From the NCBI RefSeq assembly GCF_002095315.1, contig NZ_MLFN01000049.1, positions 1-32,545 on the forward strand: a DNA stretch of 32,545 nt. Reading direction: 5' to 3'. The stretch is from Pantoea conspicua (GTDB lineage Bacteria; Pseudomonadota; Gammaproteobacteria; Enterobacterales; Enterobacteriaceae). Under the pieces are notes generated by a model. That model was not told the DNA's origin and ran no database searches. It saw only the letters and a program-made list of their open reading frames with translations. Both the position numbers and the translations under genes were made by a program. This document shows positions 18,126 to 26,142 of the stretch, one piece after another. The stretch's first letter is position 1; each line of letters starts with the position of its first letter.

Positions 18126-18659
18126 TTGGCCAAAAAATCTCAAGCAACCACCAGCGACAATACGCTTACGCTGCGGCGCTGGATCACTGTAGGACGGCCC
18201 GCGACCGAGCTTTTTGCGCTGTGGCTTGAGCCTGACACCCTGCCGCGCATTATGAGCCACTTTGCCAGGGTAACCCCGGTTAATAAAAGCGATGCACACT
18301 GGCAGATTGACGGTCCATTGGGCAAACACTATGCGTGGGAAAGCCGGATTGTCGAAGCACAGCCCGGTGAAATCATCGCCTGGCGTTCGCTGGAGGGCGC
18401 TGATATCCCTAACGAGGGCGAACTGCTGCTACGCCCGGCCCCTGGTGAATGGGGAACAGAACTGGCGCTGACCCTGCGTTTTATTCCGCCCGGTGGCGCG
18501 CTGGGTAAAAAAGTAACCAAAGTTTTTGACCTGTTGCCCAAAGAGGTGGCCAGTAAAGCGCTGCATCGCTTCAAATGCCTGGCCGAAACCGGAGAAATCC
18601 CTACGCTGGAAGGCCAGCCCGCAGGTCGCCACGCTGAACGACAGGATAAGGAGAAATAA
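18126..18659 (+). CDS. SRPBCC (START/Bet v1-fold) family protein
   Basis: 177 aa from a TTG at 18126, chosen because CGGAGG lies exactly 5 nt upstream; ATGs further left (18087, 18102) have no ribosome site and the latter overlaps it. The pattern of an N-terminal ITVGRPATELFALWLEPDTL, central RVTPVNKSDAHWQIDGPLG and IVEAQPGEIIAWRSLEGAD, then a strand-rich region and a long C-terminal helix (PKEVASKALHRFKCLAETG) is that of polyketide-cyclase/START-like ligand-binding proteins. Its stop is immediately followed by the ADH start, so the two are an operon; it may bind a hydrophobic ligand related to the dehydrogenase, which is inference. Confidence 0.85.
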   Translation: MAKKSQATTSDNTLTLRRWITVGRPATELFALWLEPDTLPRIMSHFARVTPVNKSDAHWQIDGPLGKHYAWESRIVEAQPGEIIAWRSLEGADIPNEGELLLRPAPGEWGTELALTLRFIPPGGALGKKVTKVFDLLPKEVASKALHRFKCLAETGEIPTLEGQPAGRHAERQDKEK

Positions 18660-19826
18660 ATGCGCGCACTATGCTGGAATGGCGTCAACGATCTGAGTGT
18701 CGAAACCGTGGCCGATCCCGGTCTGCTAAATCCTCACGATGCGATTGTTCGTGTCAGGCTGACGACCACCTGCGGCTCCGATCTGCACGTAATTGACGGC
18801 CTGATCCCGAGTATGCGCGAAGGCGACATCCTCGGTCATGAGTTCATGGGCGAAGTGGTTGAAGTCGGCAGCGCGGTAAAAAATATTCGCCGTGGCGATC
18901 GCGTCGTGGTGCCCTCATTCATCTCCTGTGGTTCCTGCTGGTATTGCCAGCATCAATTGCCTTCCTGTTGTGACAATACCAATCCGCAATGGGAGAAAGG
19001 TGAAACCGTACTCGGTCATGCCACCGGCGGCATTTACGCGTACAGTCACGCATTTGGCGGCTATGCCGGATCACATGCTGAATATGTCCGCGTGCCGTTT
19101 GCCGATAATGACTGCTTCGTCATACCCGAGGGTGTGACCGATGAACAGGCGCTGTTTCTGTCCGATGCAGCTCCGACCGGTTATATGGGGGCTGATTTTT
19201 GCAACATCCATCCCGGTGACACGGTGGTGGTGTGGGGCTGTGGCGGCGTCGGTCTGATGGCGCAGCAAAGCGCGTGGCTGATGGGCGCTCATCAGGTGAT
19301 TGGGATCGATCGTTATCCGGAGCGACTGGCGATGGCGCGCGATTACGCGGGCAGCATAGCGCTGGATTACACCCAGGTGGACATCAACGAAGCGCTGCTG
19401 GAACTTACCGGTGGACGCGGTCCGGACAGCTGCATTGATGCCGTCGGCATGGAGGCGCGTGGCGAGGGCTTAAGCCAGGTTTACGATAAAACTAAACAGA
19501 TGCTGCATCTCGAAACCGATGTCGGCGCGGCTTTGCGTCAGGCAATGTATGTCTGCCGTAAGGGCGGCAACATTGCTATTCTCGGCGTTTACGGCGTAAT
19601 GGATAAATTTCCGCTAGGGCTGATGATCAACAAGAGCCTGACCATCCGCACGGCACAGCAGCATGGCCAGCGTTATATGCATCGTCTGCTGGAGCATGTC
19701 GCGAGGAATGAACTGAACCCGGCCTTTATGGCAACGCATCGCTTCCCGCTGGAAGAGGCGCCGCGGGGTTACGAGATGTTCAAACATAAAGAAGAGGGTT
19801 GCGTACGCGCTGTTTTCGTTCCCTAG
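18660..19826 (+). CDS. Zinc-dependent alcohol dehydrogenase (MDR, formaldehyde-dehydrogenase-like)
   Basis: 388 aa. Catalytic zinc ligands C38 (CGSDLH) and H60-E61 (ILGHEFMGEVVEVG); structural zinc cysteines C90, C93, C96 and C104; NAD-binding VVVWGCGGVGLMAQ and acidic residue in VIGIDRYPERLAMA. The extended length and the segment DAVGMEARGEG followed by a long insertion resemble the glutathione-independent formaldehyde dehydrogenase / threonine-dehydrogenase-like MDR group. The start directly follows the SRPBCC stop (TAAATG) with AAGGAG upstream. Pairing of these two genes is seen in many proteobacteria, so they likely act together, but the substrate is unknown. Confidence 0.9.
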   Translation: MRALCWNGVNDLSVETVADPGLLNPHDAIVRVRLTTTCGSDLHVIDGLIPSMREGDILGHEFMGEVVEVGSAVKNIRRGDRVVVPSFISCGSCWYCQHQLPSCCDNTNPQWEKGETVLGHATGGIYAYSHAFGGYAGSHAEYVRVPFADNDCFVIPEGVTDEQALFLSDAAPTGYMGADFCNIHPGDTVVVWGCGGVGLMAQQSAWLMGAHQVIGIDRYPERLAMARDYAGSIALDYTQVDINEALLELTGGRGPDSCIDAVGMEARGEGLSQVYDKTKQMLHLETDVGAALRQAMYVCRKGGNIAILGVYGVMDKFPLGLMINKSLTIRTAQQHGQRYMHRLLEHVARNELNPAFMATHRFPLEEAPRGYEMFKHKEEGCVRAVFVP

Positions 19827-19830
19827 ACGA

Positions 19831-19856
19831 TGGGGCCGTCCGGACTGGCGGCCCCA
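19831..19856 (+). terminator. Terminator of the SRPBCC-ADH operon
   Basis: An 8-bp GC-rich stem TGGGGCCG / CGGCCCCA with a 10-nt loop, 5 bp after the ADH stop, followed by TTACATTT. Confidence 0.7.
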
Positions 19857-20313
19857 TTACATTTCCTTCCCAGCCTGACACCTCTGAGATTGCCGTCGGA
19901 CCCCAGGGTCAGGCTATCGTTGACGGCACTGAATTTGCTCCCGCCGCATCACCACAGGCATGCAGTGGCTGACATGATTACTCCAGCCAAATCCGTCTGC
20001 CCTGTTCGCCTGTTACCCGGTAATGGCTCTTCGCCCGACAAGGACATCAGGCCTGACGCATCGGCGGAAAGGCTGCGACGGCGGGCTCTGCCACAACGCA
20101 ACTGTGCCCGTTCAACATTGAACCCCGACCGGCCAGCATCGCATAAAGACATGAAGGTTTTGTGACCACCTAAAACAAAAAAGTATTTAAAATTAACGAC
20201 CTGCCCTCACCGCTTTGACACTCCTGACAATTCACATCCTGAAAACACAATAATCACACTGAGTTATCTTTTCGCGCCTGAATTAGTGCCAGTTTTATCT
20301 ACGGAGCAGGCAA
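19857..20313 (+). other. Intergenic region upstream of chorismate mutase
   Basis: About 460 bp with no supported gene. The left part is GC-rich, the right part (20165-20313) AT-rich and more promoter-like: a TTGACA occurs at 20215-20220, but the nearest -10-like element (AATAAT, 20249-20254) is too far for a standard promoter; CTGACA at 20224-20229 fits slightly better. Open frames here (one on each strand) have no ribosome site and biased, non-coding-like composition. Confidence 0.45.
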
Positions 20314-20856
20314 ATGACACAATGTATGGCATTTTTTTTCTCTTCCCTGTTTATGTGCAGTAACGTTTTTGCAGGTTCAGTTTCTTCGGTATCGCTCGGT
20401 GCGCTTTCTACCGCCTTGAATGAGCGCATGCAGGTTATGAAGCAGGTTGCAGGTTATAAAGCGCTGCACCATTTACCTGTCGAGGATCTGCCGCGTGAAC
20501 AGGCGGTGCTGGAAAACATGCTGGAAAATGCCCGACAGGCCGGGCTTGAACCCCATTCCGTCGAACCCTTTGTTCATGCTTTGATGAATGCCAGTAAGGC
20601 GGTTCAGTACCGCTATCGGGCTGACTGGTTGTCCACGCCGGATAACCAGCCCGTCAGGGATCTGGCCGATACCCGCCAACAGATACAGCGGCTGGATAAT
20701 CAGTTATTGACAGCCATCAGCCAGTACCTGATGGCGAGCGCATTCTCGCAAGACGACAGCGCGTGGCTGCTCACCCAGCTCACCGCCCCCCTCCTCAGCG
20801 AAGCGGATAAAAATAGCCTTATGGCGGCCCTCGCTCGCATCCAGCGTATGCATTAA
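20314..20856 (+). CDS. aroQ: Periplasmic monofunctional chorismate mutase (AroQ-gamma)
   Basis: 180 aa. A cleavable signal peptide (MTQCMAFFFSSLFMCSNVFA, cut near residue 20) precedes a mature ~160-aa all-helical enzyme that converts chorismate to prephenate. The characteristic sequence LNERMQVMKQVAGYKALHHL, then PVEDLPREQAVLENMLENAR and NASKAVQYRYRADWLSTP matches the secreted AroQ-gamma class first described in Erwinia herbicola. Active-site Arg/Lys residues lie within these segments. GGAGCAGG precedes the ATG. The role of a periplasmic chorismate mutase is not settled; in plant-associated and pathogenic bacteria it has been linked to host interaction. It stands alone, next to the partition operon. 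Confidence 0.93.
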   Translation: MTQCMAFFFSSLFMCSNVFAGSVSSVSLGALSTALNERMQVMKQVAGYKALHHLPVEDLPREQAVLENMLENARQAGLEPHSVEPFVHALMNASKAVQYRYRADWLSTPDNQPVRDLADTRQQIQRLDNQLLTAISQYLMASAFSQDDSAWLLTQLTAPLLSEADKNSLMAALARIQRMH

Positions 20857-20983
20857 TCCTCATTCAGCGGAGTAAGCTGTGCAGCTGCATGAACTTAAAC
20901 GTCTGAAGCCGGATCCATCAGCGATGCGGTCGCGTTTACAGCGAGGATTAGGGAGGAGTATTGTCTGGTGACTGGCAGCAATA

Positions 20984-21005
20984 AAAACCGGCACTCGCCG
21001 GTTTT
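20984..21005. terminator. Bidirectional terminator after parB
   Basis: AAAACCGGC-ACTC-GCCGGTTTT: a GC stem bordered by A4/T4, so each strand has a short U-tract. It lies between aroQ (rightward) and the end of parB (leftward). Confidence 0.85.
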
Positions 21006-21012
21006 ACAAATG

Positions 21013-21996
21013 CTACGAATTGTTCTGCTTCATTGATTCCAGTATCTGCTTGATGGAGGCATCGATTTTCTCGGTAACCTCTTTCGGCAAACGGCTGAAT
21101 TCATACTGCACGGTGCGCTTCTCATCGTTGGTCTTACGACGTGCATAGGTATTGGCGGTGCTGAAGGTGGCCAGTTTTTCTGTCACCGTCTTGTTCGCAG
21201 GCGCGGGCATTTTAAGATGTTTTCTGGCGGCTTTAAAGTAATTAAGAATGGCCGATTTTTTCTCATCGTCACTCATCTTATTCGGTGCAGCCTCGCTGGA
21301 TAACTTCTCCTGAATCTGGCGGGTCAGCTCGCTGGCGTCTACCGCTTCAGCTTTCGCCTCTTCCCAGACATCCAGCAGCAGCTGGTAATCCTGTAGCGTC
21401 AGCTCGGACACCACCGGGAAAAGTTCGATAAACTCAGCCGGTACCGATGCGGCCTGGAATGCGCGCGACACTTTGGCATTCGAGATCCCTTCCGCTATGG
21501 CAATCTCCGATTTACTCATGCCCTGTTCGTTCATCATCATAAAACGCAGCCCCAGCTCACGCAGGTTGTGCTCTCTGGCAGTCTGGATATCTGCCGCCAG
21601 CTGACGGGCATCGCTGATGCTCAGTTCATCTGCGGTGACCAGTACTTCAAGACTGGCTCCGGAAAGAATGCAGGCTGCCCGGCGACGTGAGCCATCCATG
21701 ATCTCAATGCGGTCGGTAGTAATGCGACCAATGGCTGGGAAGAACTGTTGCAGCGTAATGGTGCGGGTGATCTCCCTGAGCGATTCTGCCGTCAGCGTGC
21801 TCTGATCGCGCCCGTTAATCTTCGGGTCGACAAAGGTCTTTGCTTCAATGTCATCATGAGGGATCAACTGCCGCACGAAGGTCGCCTTCATACCCGATTT
21901 GAGGGTAAAGGTGCGCGACTGGCTGCTGCTGTCGATCATGCTGGCAATGGCGGAGTCGCCGAATTTGCGGCCAATGCGCTGGATCGGTTTGCTCAC
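21013..21996 (-). CDS. parB: ParB-family plasmid partition protein
   Basis: 327 aa, GTG start overlapping the parA stop (GTGA, 21993-21996), AGGAG upstream. It binds the centromere (parS) and works with ParA to segregate the replicon. Visible features: N-terminal region, an arginine-rich DGSRRRAACI box (residues 101-110) typical of ParB/SopB proteins, and a helix-turn-helix GMSKSEIAIAEGISNAKVSR (about 160-179), followed by a helical, charged C-terminus likely to dimerise (KEVTEKIDASIKQILESMKQ). General resemblance is to the P1/F type Ia systems. No obvious parS is recognised immediately downstream. Confidence 0.93.
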   Translation of the reverse strand: MSKPIQRIGRKFGDSAIASMIDSSSQSRTFTLKSGMKATFVRQLIPHDDIEAKTFVDPKINGRDQSTLTAESLREITRTITLQQFFPAIGRITTDRIEIMDGSRRRAACILSGASLEVLVTADELSISDARQLAADIQTAREHNLRELGLRFMMMNEQGMSKSEIAIAEGISNAKVSRAFQAASVPAEFIELFPVVSELTLQDYQLLLDVWEEAKAEAVDASELTRQIQEKLSSEAAPNKMSDDEKKSAILNYFKAARKHLKMPAPANKTVTEKLATFSTANTYARRKTNDEKRTVQYEFSRLPKEVTEKIDASIKQILESMKQNNS

Positions 21997-23195
21997 AGGG
22001 TGCTCCTGATATATTCAATACGATCAAATACAGCCCTTGAGAACTGCTCTGCTTCATGCTTTGCTTTGCGTAACGCATCGGCGCTGCCCGGATACGAAGA
22101 CGGGTTAGCACTGATTACCGTATCAAACGATTCGCCGCAGCGCTCAAAGCCATCCAGTCGCGGCAGACCGCAATCCAGCATCGATTTAGTGAACACTTCG
22201 CGTGCATAACTTTGTGAAGTGAGATGATCATGCTTGGAGGTCATTTTTGACATAAAGCCAATATTTGCCTTCAGGCGTGGCTCAACGCCTTCCGCTTCGA
22301 TGCGCTCCAGCATTTCCGGCAGGCGCGTCAGGTACTTCATGGTGGAGTGGAAATCGACCTGCGCCGGTGGTGTTGGGGTCAGCAGCACATCACTGGCAGC
22401 AATGGCGTTCAGCATGAAGGAATCCAGATGTGGGCCGGTATCAAGGAAGATAAAGTCGTAATCACCCGCCAGACGATCAATCACGTTACGGCGCAGCACT
22501 TCGGAAGGTGCAACGCCAGGCAGATGCTGTGCGACCAGTTCTTCCCAGTCACTAGCGACAAAGCCGTCATCAATGGAGGCCGGGATCACATCAACACCAG
22601 GCATCACCGTTGGCTTGATAAACTGATCGCGCAACTGGTCGGCATCCAGATCGTTAAGCATCGCCTGGGCGGCGGTTTCCAGTACCGATCCGACGCTGTT
22701 GGTATGGCTGAGGAACATGGTACTGGACGCTTGTGGGTCCAGGTCAATAACCAGAATACGCAGGTCATTGTGCAGCATAGAAGGATGCGCGCGCATACCG
22801 TGAGCCAGCGTCACGGTGCTGACCGTTTTGGAGACGCCGCCTTTAAGGCTAACCACAAAGATCACAAACGGGCCTTCATGCTTATCACGGTACTTGGGCA
22901 CCTTGCGATGCTGGTAAATATCGACCACGTTCTGAATGGTTAATGCATATTGTGAGGTGCTACCGGTCTGCTTCTTACCAAACTGATAGCCAGCTTCTTC
23001 CATGTCACTGATGGCAGCAACAACCGCATGCTTACTCAGCAGTGGCATGTTAGCGACAGCATTTCGTGAGAAAGTCTGATAAAAACCGGTCTGGTTAAAT
23101 TCCTGACGCTGCTGCTCGATGTGATTGCTCAGCCCGTGCAACATGGAGTTGGCACGCGTTGCCATTTCCAGCACACCACCATAGTCACGCTTCAT
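21993..23195 (-). CDS. parA: ParA-family plasmid partition ATPase (type Ia)
   Basis: 400 aa, the length of P1 ParA/F SopA. An N-terminal ~105-residue DNA-binding region, found only in type Ia ParA proteins and used for autorepression of the par promoter, precedes the deviant Walker A motif VSLKGGVSKTVSTVTL (K118, K123, T124). Walker A' and B elements follow: LRILVIDLDPQASSTMFLS and YDFIFLDTGPHLDSFMLNA. GAGG 7 nt upstream of the ATG. First gene of the parAB operon; the operator should lie in the 23.2-23.3 kb AT-rich region. Confidence 0.95.
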   Translation of the reverse strand: MKRDYGGVLEMATRANSMLHGLSNHIEQQRQEFNQTGFYQTFSRNAVANMPLLSKHAVVAAISDMEEAGYQFGKKQTGSTSQYALTIQNVVDIYQHRKVPKYRDKHEGPFVIFVVSLKGGVSKTVSTVTLAHGMRAHPSMLHNDLRILVIDLDPQASSTMFLSHTNSVGSVLETAAQAMLNDLDADQLRDQFIKPTVMPGVDVIPASIDDGFVASDWEELVAQHLPGVAPSEVLRRNVIDRLAGDYDFIFLDTGPHLDSFMLNAIAASDVLLTPTPPAQVDFHSTMKYLTRLPEMLERIEAEGVEPRLKANIGFMSKMTSKHDHLTSQSYAREVFTKSMLDCGLPRLDGFERCGESFDTVISANPSSYPGSADALRKAKHEAEQFSRAVFDRIEYIRSTL

Positions 23196-23520
23196 AAGCC
23201 CCTCTGCATTAATGTTTTTTGCATACTACACAAAAAGCGTTTATCTGCCAATTTTTTTAGAAAAATGCCAAAAACCTGGATTTTTTACGATCGGATGGAA
23301 TGCTATGTACGCTCTGTGGTTGATGACCCATTGTCTGTTAACGGAAGAGCAGCGTAGCTGACAGTAGCAGTTTACGAGTCGCTTAAGTTTCTGATCGCTA
23401 CGTGACAGCCTGTGCCGGGAATGATGTTAGTGAAGGGTGCGATAACGAGAGATGTTTATTAGTTAATACATGAAGCGGAAAAGTGCTGCGACGAATCGGA
23501 AATAGTAATGGATAGAAAAG
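23196..23520. other. Upstream region of parA
   Basis: No gene seen. The first 100 bp are AT-rich, with two TGCCA motifs around A/T runs (about 23247-23270) and TGCATT/AATG repeats near the start codon, where an autoregulated par promoter would be expected. From 23340 to 23520 I see no recognisable element. Confidence 0.4.
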
Positions 23521-23540
23521 GGTGTTTTCATCGTGAAAAT
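23521..23540. repeat. Palindromic repeat copy 1 (TTTTCAT-C-RTGAAAA)
   Basis: TTTTCATCGTGAAAA (23525-23539) is a near-perfect 15-bp palindrome inside a 20-bp segment that recurs at 25119-25138 with a single change (G to A at the palindrome). See the second copy and the larger dyad 11 bp downstream. Confidence 0.7.
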
Positions 23541-23550
23541 CCAATAAAAA

Positions 23551-23590
23551 ACCTTATTTTTCATATCACTAGATGAAAAATTGCTAAGGT
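23551..23590. repeat. 40-bp interrupted dyad (candidate partition or regulatory site)
   Basis: The outer arms are ACCTTA (23551-23556) and TAAGGT (23585-23590); the inner arms ATTTTTCAT (23556-23564) and ATGAAAAAT (23573-23581) surround an 8-bp centre. The inner arm TTTTCAT/ATGAAAA is the same heptamer as in the neighbouring 15-bp palindrome, so the two are probably recognised by the same protein. Immediately after is GTGAAAT. Confidence 0.6.
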
Positions 23591-23692
23591 GAAATTTCTT
23601 TTAAAAAAATCTTAAGAGGCTTTTTGATTCGCGAAAAGGGCAACAGTTGCGGGTTCATCACGGGCGACTCCTCTGGCTGTCAGAAAAGGATA

Positions 23693-24290
23693 TTAAATGG
23701 CAATATGTTTTTTTGATTCGGGTAAAGGGAAGCTGGTCTGCCACCTTTTAACCGCCCCAGCATTAAGCCAGTTAGTACCGTTGCAAGAGTGCCCATTGAA
23801 ATCGGTAGCGGTGTAACCCGGATCAACCATTATAATGGTGATCCCCGCATCCTGTCGCTCTCAAGCAAAGGCGATGGCCATTCCATTAAGCGCCATTTTT
23901 GAACTGTAATACCTCATTTCGTTACCCTTAAAATCGGGATGGCCCGGCTCGTAAACCGATTCCAGCGAGCCCGGTTTTCTACTGTCTATAATGGTCCTCT
24001 CTTCATTAACTGCTCTGAGCAGCGGTGGAAAAGTCTGTGTCACTCTTATGACACCTGGTAGGTTTGTATCATAGACCATCCTATTCTCATTGATGCAATG
24101 CGCGCTGGAGTTGACACTCTGAATACCTGAAATGCCGACGTTATTGATGATAAGGATATCCATTCATCAATTTGCTGAGGAGCAGGCTCAGCCTTTGCTG
24201 GCTACGTGATGTCCATAAGTCCCAATCGGGTTTCGATACACTCCGCGAACAGTTTTTGCCGCGCAGTCTGGCTGCACAATTCATCGCGAC
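23693..24290 (-). pseudogene. Decayed short-chain dehydrogenase (SDR) gene
   Basis: Pieces of a classical SDR can be read on the minus strand in order. ETRLGLMDIT (near 24220) is followed by an in-frame TAG at 24202-24204; a deletion follows within QQIDE (near 24175), where the usual FGRL is lost. Then MDILIINNVGISGIQSVNSS (from 24163), VYDTNLPGVIRVTQTFPPLL and MRYYSSKMALNGMAIAFA (catalytic Y-x3-K), a TGA at 23861-23863, and ERQDAGITIIMVDPGYTATD in the same frame, ending at a TAA (23693-23695). The N-terminal glycine motif is not found. At least two stops and one frame change make it non-functional. Confidence 0.8.
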
Positions 24291-24534
24291 AAGCCAGATT
24301 CGGTAATTGAGAAGATCCATTTGTCGGACTGTATCGAACCTTATACCTTTATTCGGCCCGGTGATCGGAACATTTTTATCATCTATACAAATTACTGATT
24401 TAACCTTAACTAACCTATCTGTTCTCTTCGCCAGAGAAAGAAGCCTAACTTTCTTTTTCTTTATAGACCGGTTGAGAATGTTTGATAATTACGGGAAATA
24501 TGAACAGTGACCAGACTGTTCGTAAAAGCGAATA

Positions 24535-25106
24535 ATGAGAGACAGCATCTGTAGATCAATTATCGATCTTATCATCATATTTAAAGCTAAGGTTTTTCAG
24601 TCAGCAGCAATACAACCTGGACTTTCGGCTTTAACGGTAAGCGAAAGGATTACAGGGCTTAAGGCCACCCTGGGGTCCCATTTTGTATCCGCACCACCTG
24701 TAGCGTAGCGACAACTGAGGCAGTTCTGACCCTGGTTATGCGTATAACATCTCTTATTATTGAATATGCGATATGCGATATGCGCTTTATGAATCTGGAA
24801 GCTCTCATCAGGAACTACGCGGTGTGCTTTAGCTGAATCTGAAAGGCGCGCTTATGACGACATTCTGCCGCCGCGACTGAAGCGTTATCCAGAAATAAGG
24901 GGCGATGATCGCTTTTTTGGTGTTACGTTAGCAAGCTGTAGTGCATATATACGTTTGCTTTAGATCTGGCGAAGCAGGGCTTAGGCATTATTGTTACGTT
25001 TGAATACTGGCTGAAGTCACGTATTGGCTACCTGTATTGTTTGAGTAGTTGCAGGCAGGTTTTCACACTTTTGCAGCTGCTTCTGACCCCAGATAAGACG
25101 GGTTAA
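24535..25106 (+). pseudogene. Decayed LysR-type regulator gene, divergent from the SDR remnant
   Basis: Fragments of an LTTR appear on the plus strand in the right order. The first reading frame starts MRDSICRSIIDLIIIF (24535) and continues SAAIQPGLSALTVSERITGL, the helix-turn-helix, then KATLGSHFVSAPPVA before a TAG near 24708. After a frame change TTEAVLTLVMR is the post-HTH segment. HQELRGVL, a TAG and LNLK (about 24800-24845) match the LRG-L-RLN linker. RRAYDDILPPRLKRYPEI (24845-24900) opens the effector domain. Finally DLAKQGLGIIVTFEYWLKSR and YLYCLSS-CRQ (to a TAA at 25104-25106) match the C-terminus. The middle of the effector domain is deleted. SDR plus divergent LysR is a common pair, which supports both calls. 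Confidence 0.72.
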
Positions 25107-25118
25107 GTCTAAGAACAT

Positions 25119-25138
25119 GGTGTTTTCATCATGAAAAT
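25119..25138. repeat. Palindromic repeat copy 2 (TTTTCAT-C-ATGAAAA)
   Basis: TTTTCATCATGAAAA (25123-25137) is a perfect 7+1+7 palindrome. The surrounding 20 bp match 23521-23540 except for one base. It starts 13 bp after the LysR remnant stop, so the two copies bracket the decayed SDR-LysR segment. Confidence 0.7.
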
Positions 25139-25438
25139 TAGTTAAAAATAATTAAAATTCAAATGGTTAAATGTAAAAAATTGGTGGTGAACAAAACGCT
25201 GAATAAAACAAGATAAGTAGATCAAAGCAGGTATGGCTAAAAATTTAGTCAGCGTATGAACCTGATCTGTTTCAATGATCCCCTGTCTGTTTGGGAGTGC
25301 GGTTTCTGATCTGAGTGGTTATAGGTCAACGTCATTGACGGAGAGTTCTATAGCCAGCACCTGTTTCGCTTTTCCGGCTATTAGCAATTGAGCCTTTTCA
25401 GACACCAGGCAGTAAAAATACCGGGTTTACTGACCGGA

Positions 25439-25471
25439 ACGGGAAGAGTAGATGTCTGGCTGCTCTTCCGT
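25439..25471 (+). terminator. Orphan intrinsic terminator
   Basis: ACGGGAAGAGTAG / CTGCTCTTCCGT forms a ~12-bp stem with one bulge and one G-U pair, 8-nt loop, followed by TTTATTTT. No protein gene ends here: upstream back to 25107 only a 17-codon frame at 25257 is seen. It may end a small RNA. Confidence 0.6.
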
Positions 25472-25762
25472 TTTATTTTGCATCTAATCTAAAACAGCCT
25501 TACAGAGATTGGCGTAGTTAAATCGGTAATGACCTTTCTTGTTTTATTTCAGCGAACAGGCAAACCCCCTTTCTGAGTTTATCGTGTTGTTACTCTGTCT
25601 GAACCGGGACAGCAGGTTATCCACCCTCAGCGATTCATTTTGTCCTCGTTATCCACAGGTCAGATCCAATTGTTCGATCCTCTATAGATCAAACTAAGAT
25701 CCTTAATAGATCCCCGATCCGTCCTGGCCCTTACCAGACAAGGGCTAAGACAGGGGTGATAT

Positions 25763-25861
25763 CCACTATAGCGAGAACAATAACCACTGTGGTAAGTAAA
25801 ATAACCACTGTAGCGAGAAAAGCAACCGCGCTGGCGAGTGACCGATAACCACTGTAGCGAG
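25763..25861 (+). repeat. Iteron block 1 (5 copies, ~21-bp period)
   Basis: Core consensus CCACTGTAGCGAG. Copies start at 25763 (CCACTATAGCGAG), 25784 (CCACTGTGGTAAG), 25805 (exact), 25826 (CCGCGCTGGCGAG, degenerate) and 25849 (exact). Spacing is 21, 21, 21 and 23 bp, i.e. two helical turns, so RepA would bind on one face. Confidence 0.92.
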
Positions 25862-26053
25862 TAAATCATCTTTTCCCTGTGTATAACCTAATCTTCACAG
25901 ACAGGGCTGTTATTCCCACTGTGACTGGAAATCGCCAGCGGGCAGGGGAGCCCATGGTAAAGTTCGCGTTTTTTTTCCACTGCTGTCTGACATGTTTTTT
26001 GCCGTTTTATCCACTGAGCAGATCCAATAACAGATCCATGTAAGATCCTCTAA

Positions 26054-26101
26054 AGGCCCCTATAGATCCCCATACCGAGGCCCCTATAGATCCCCATACC
26101 G
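26054..26101 (+). repeat. Perfect 24-bp tandem duplication containing GATC
   Basis: Two identical adjacent 24-bp units (26054-26077 and 26078-26101), each with CTATAGATCCCCATACCG. It doubles the last GATC site of origin module 2 and lengthens the distance to iteron block 2. Confidence 0.95.
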
Positions 26102-26142
26102 GGCGAGGCCGTGTTATTCGTGGGCTGAAAGCCGATTGCCAA

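Noticed and set aside
19830..20165. 111-aa open frame after the ADH gene
   Set aside because: It begins inside the terminator stem, is rich in Pro/Arg/Leu, has no ribosome site and no familiar motif.
23621..23729. 18/20 match between 23621-23640 and 23710-23729 (TTTTTGATTCG...AAAGGG)
   Set aside because: A short, AT-rich similarity; the second copy lies in the tail of the SDR remnant, so chance or local duplication is as likely as function.
24307..24510. 67-aa open frame on the plus strand
   Set aside because: No ribosome site and no recognisable motif; it lies in the former promoter region between the SDR and LysR remnants.
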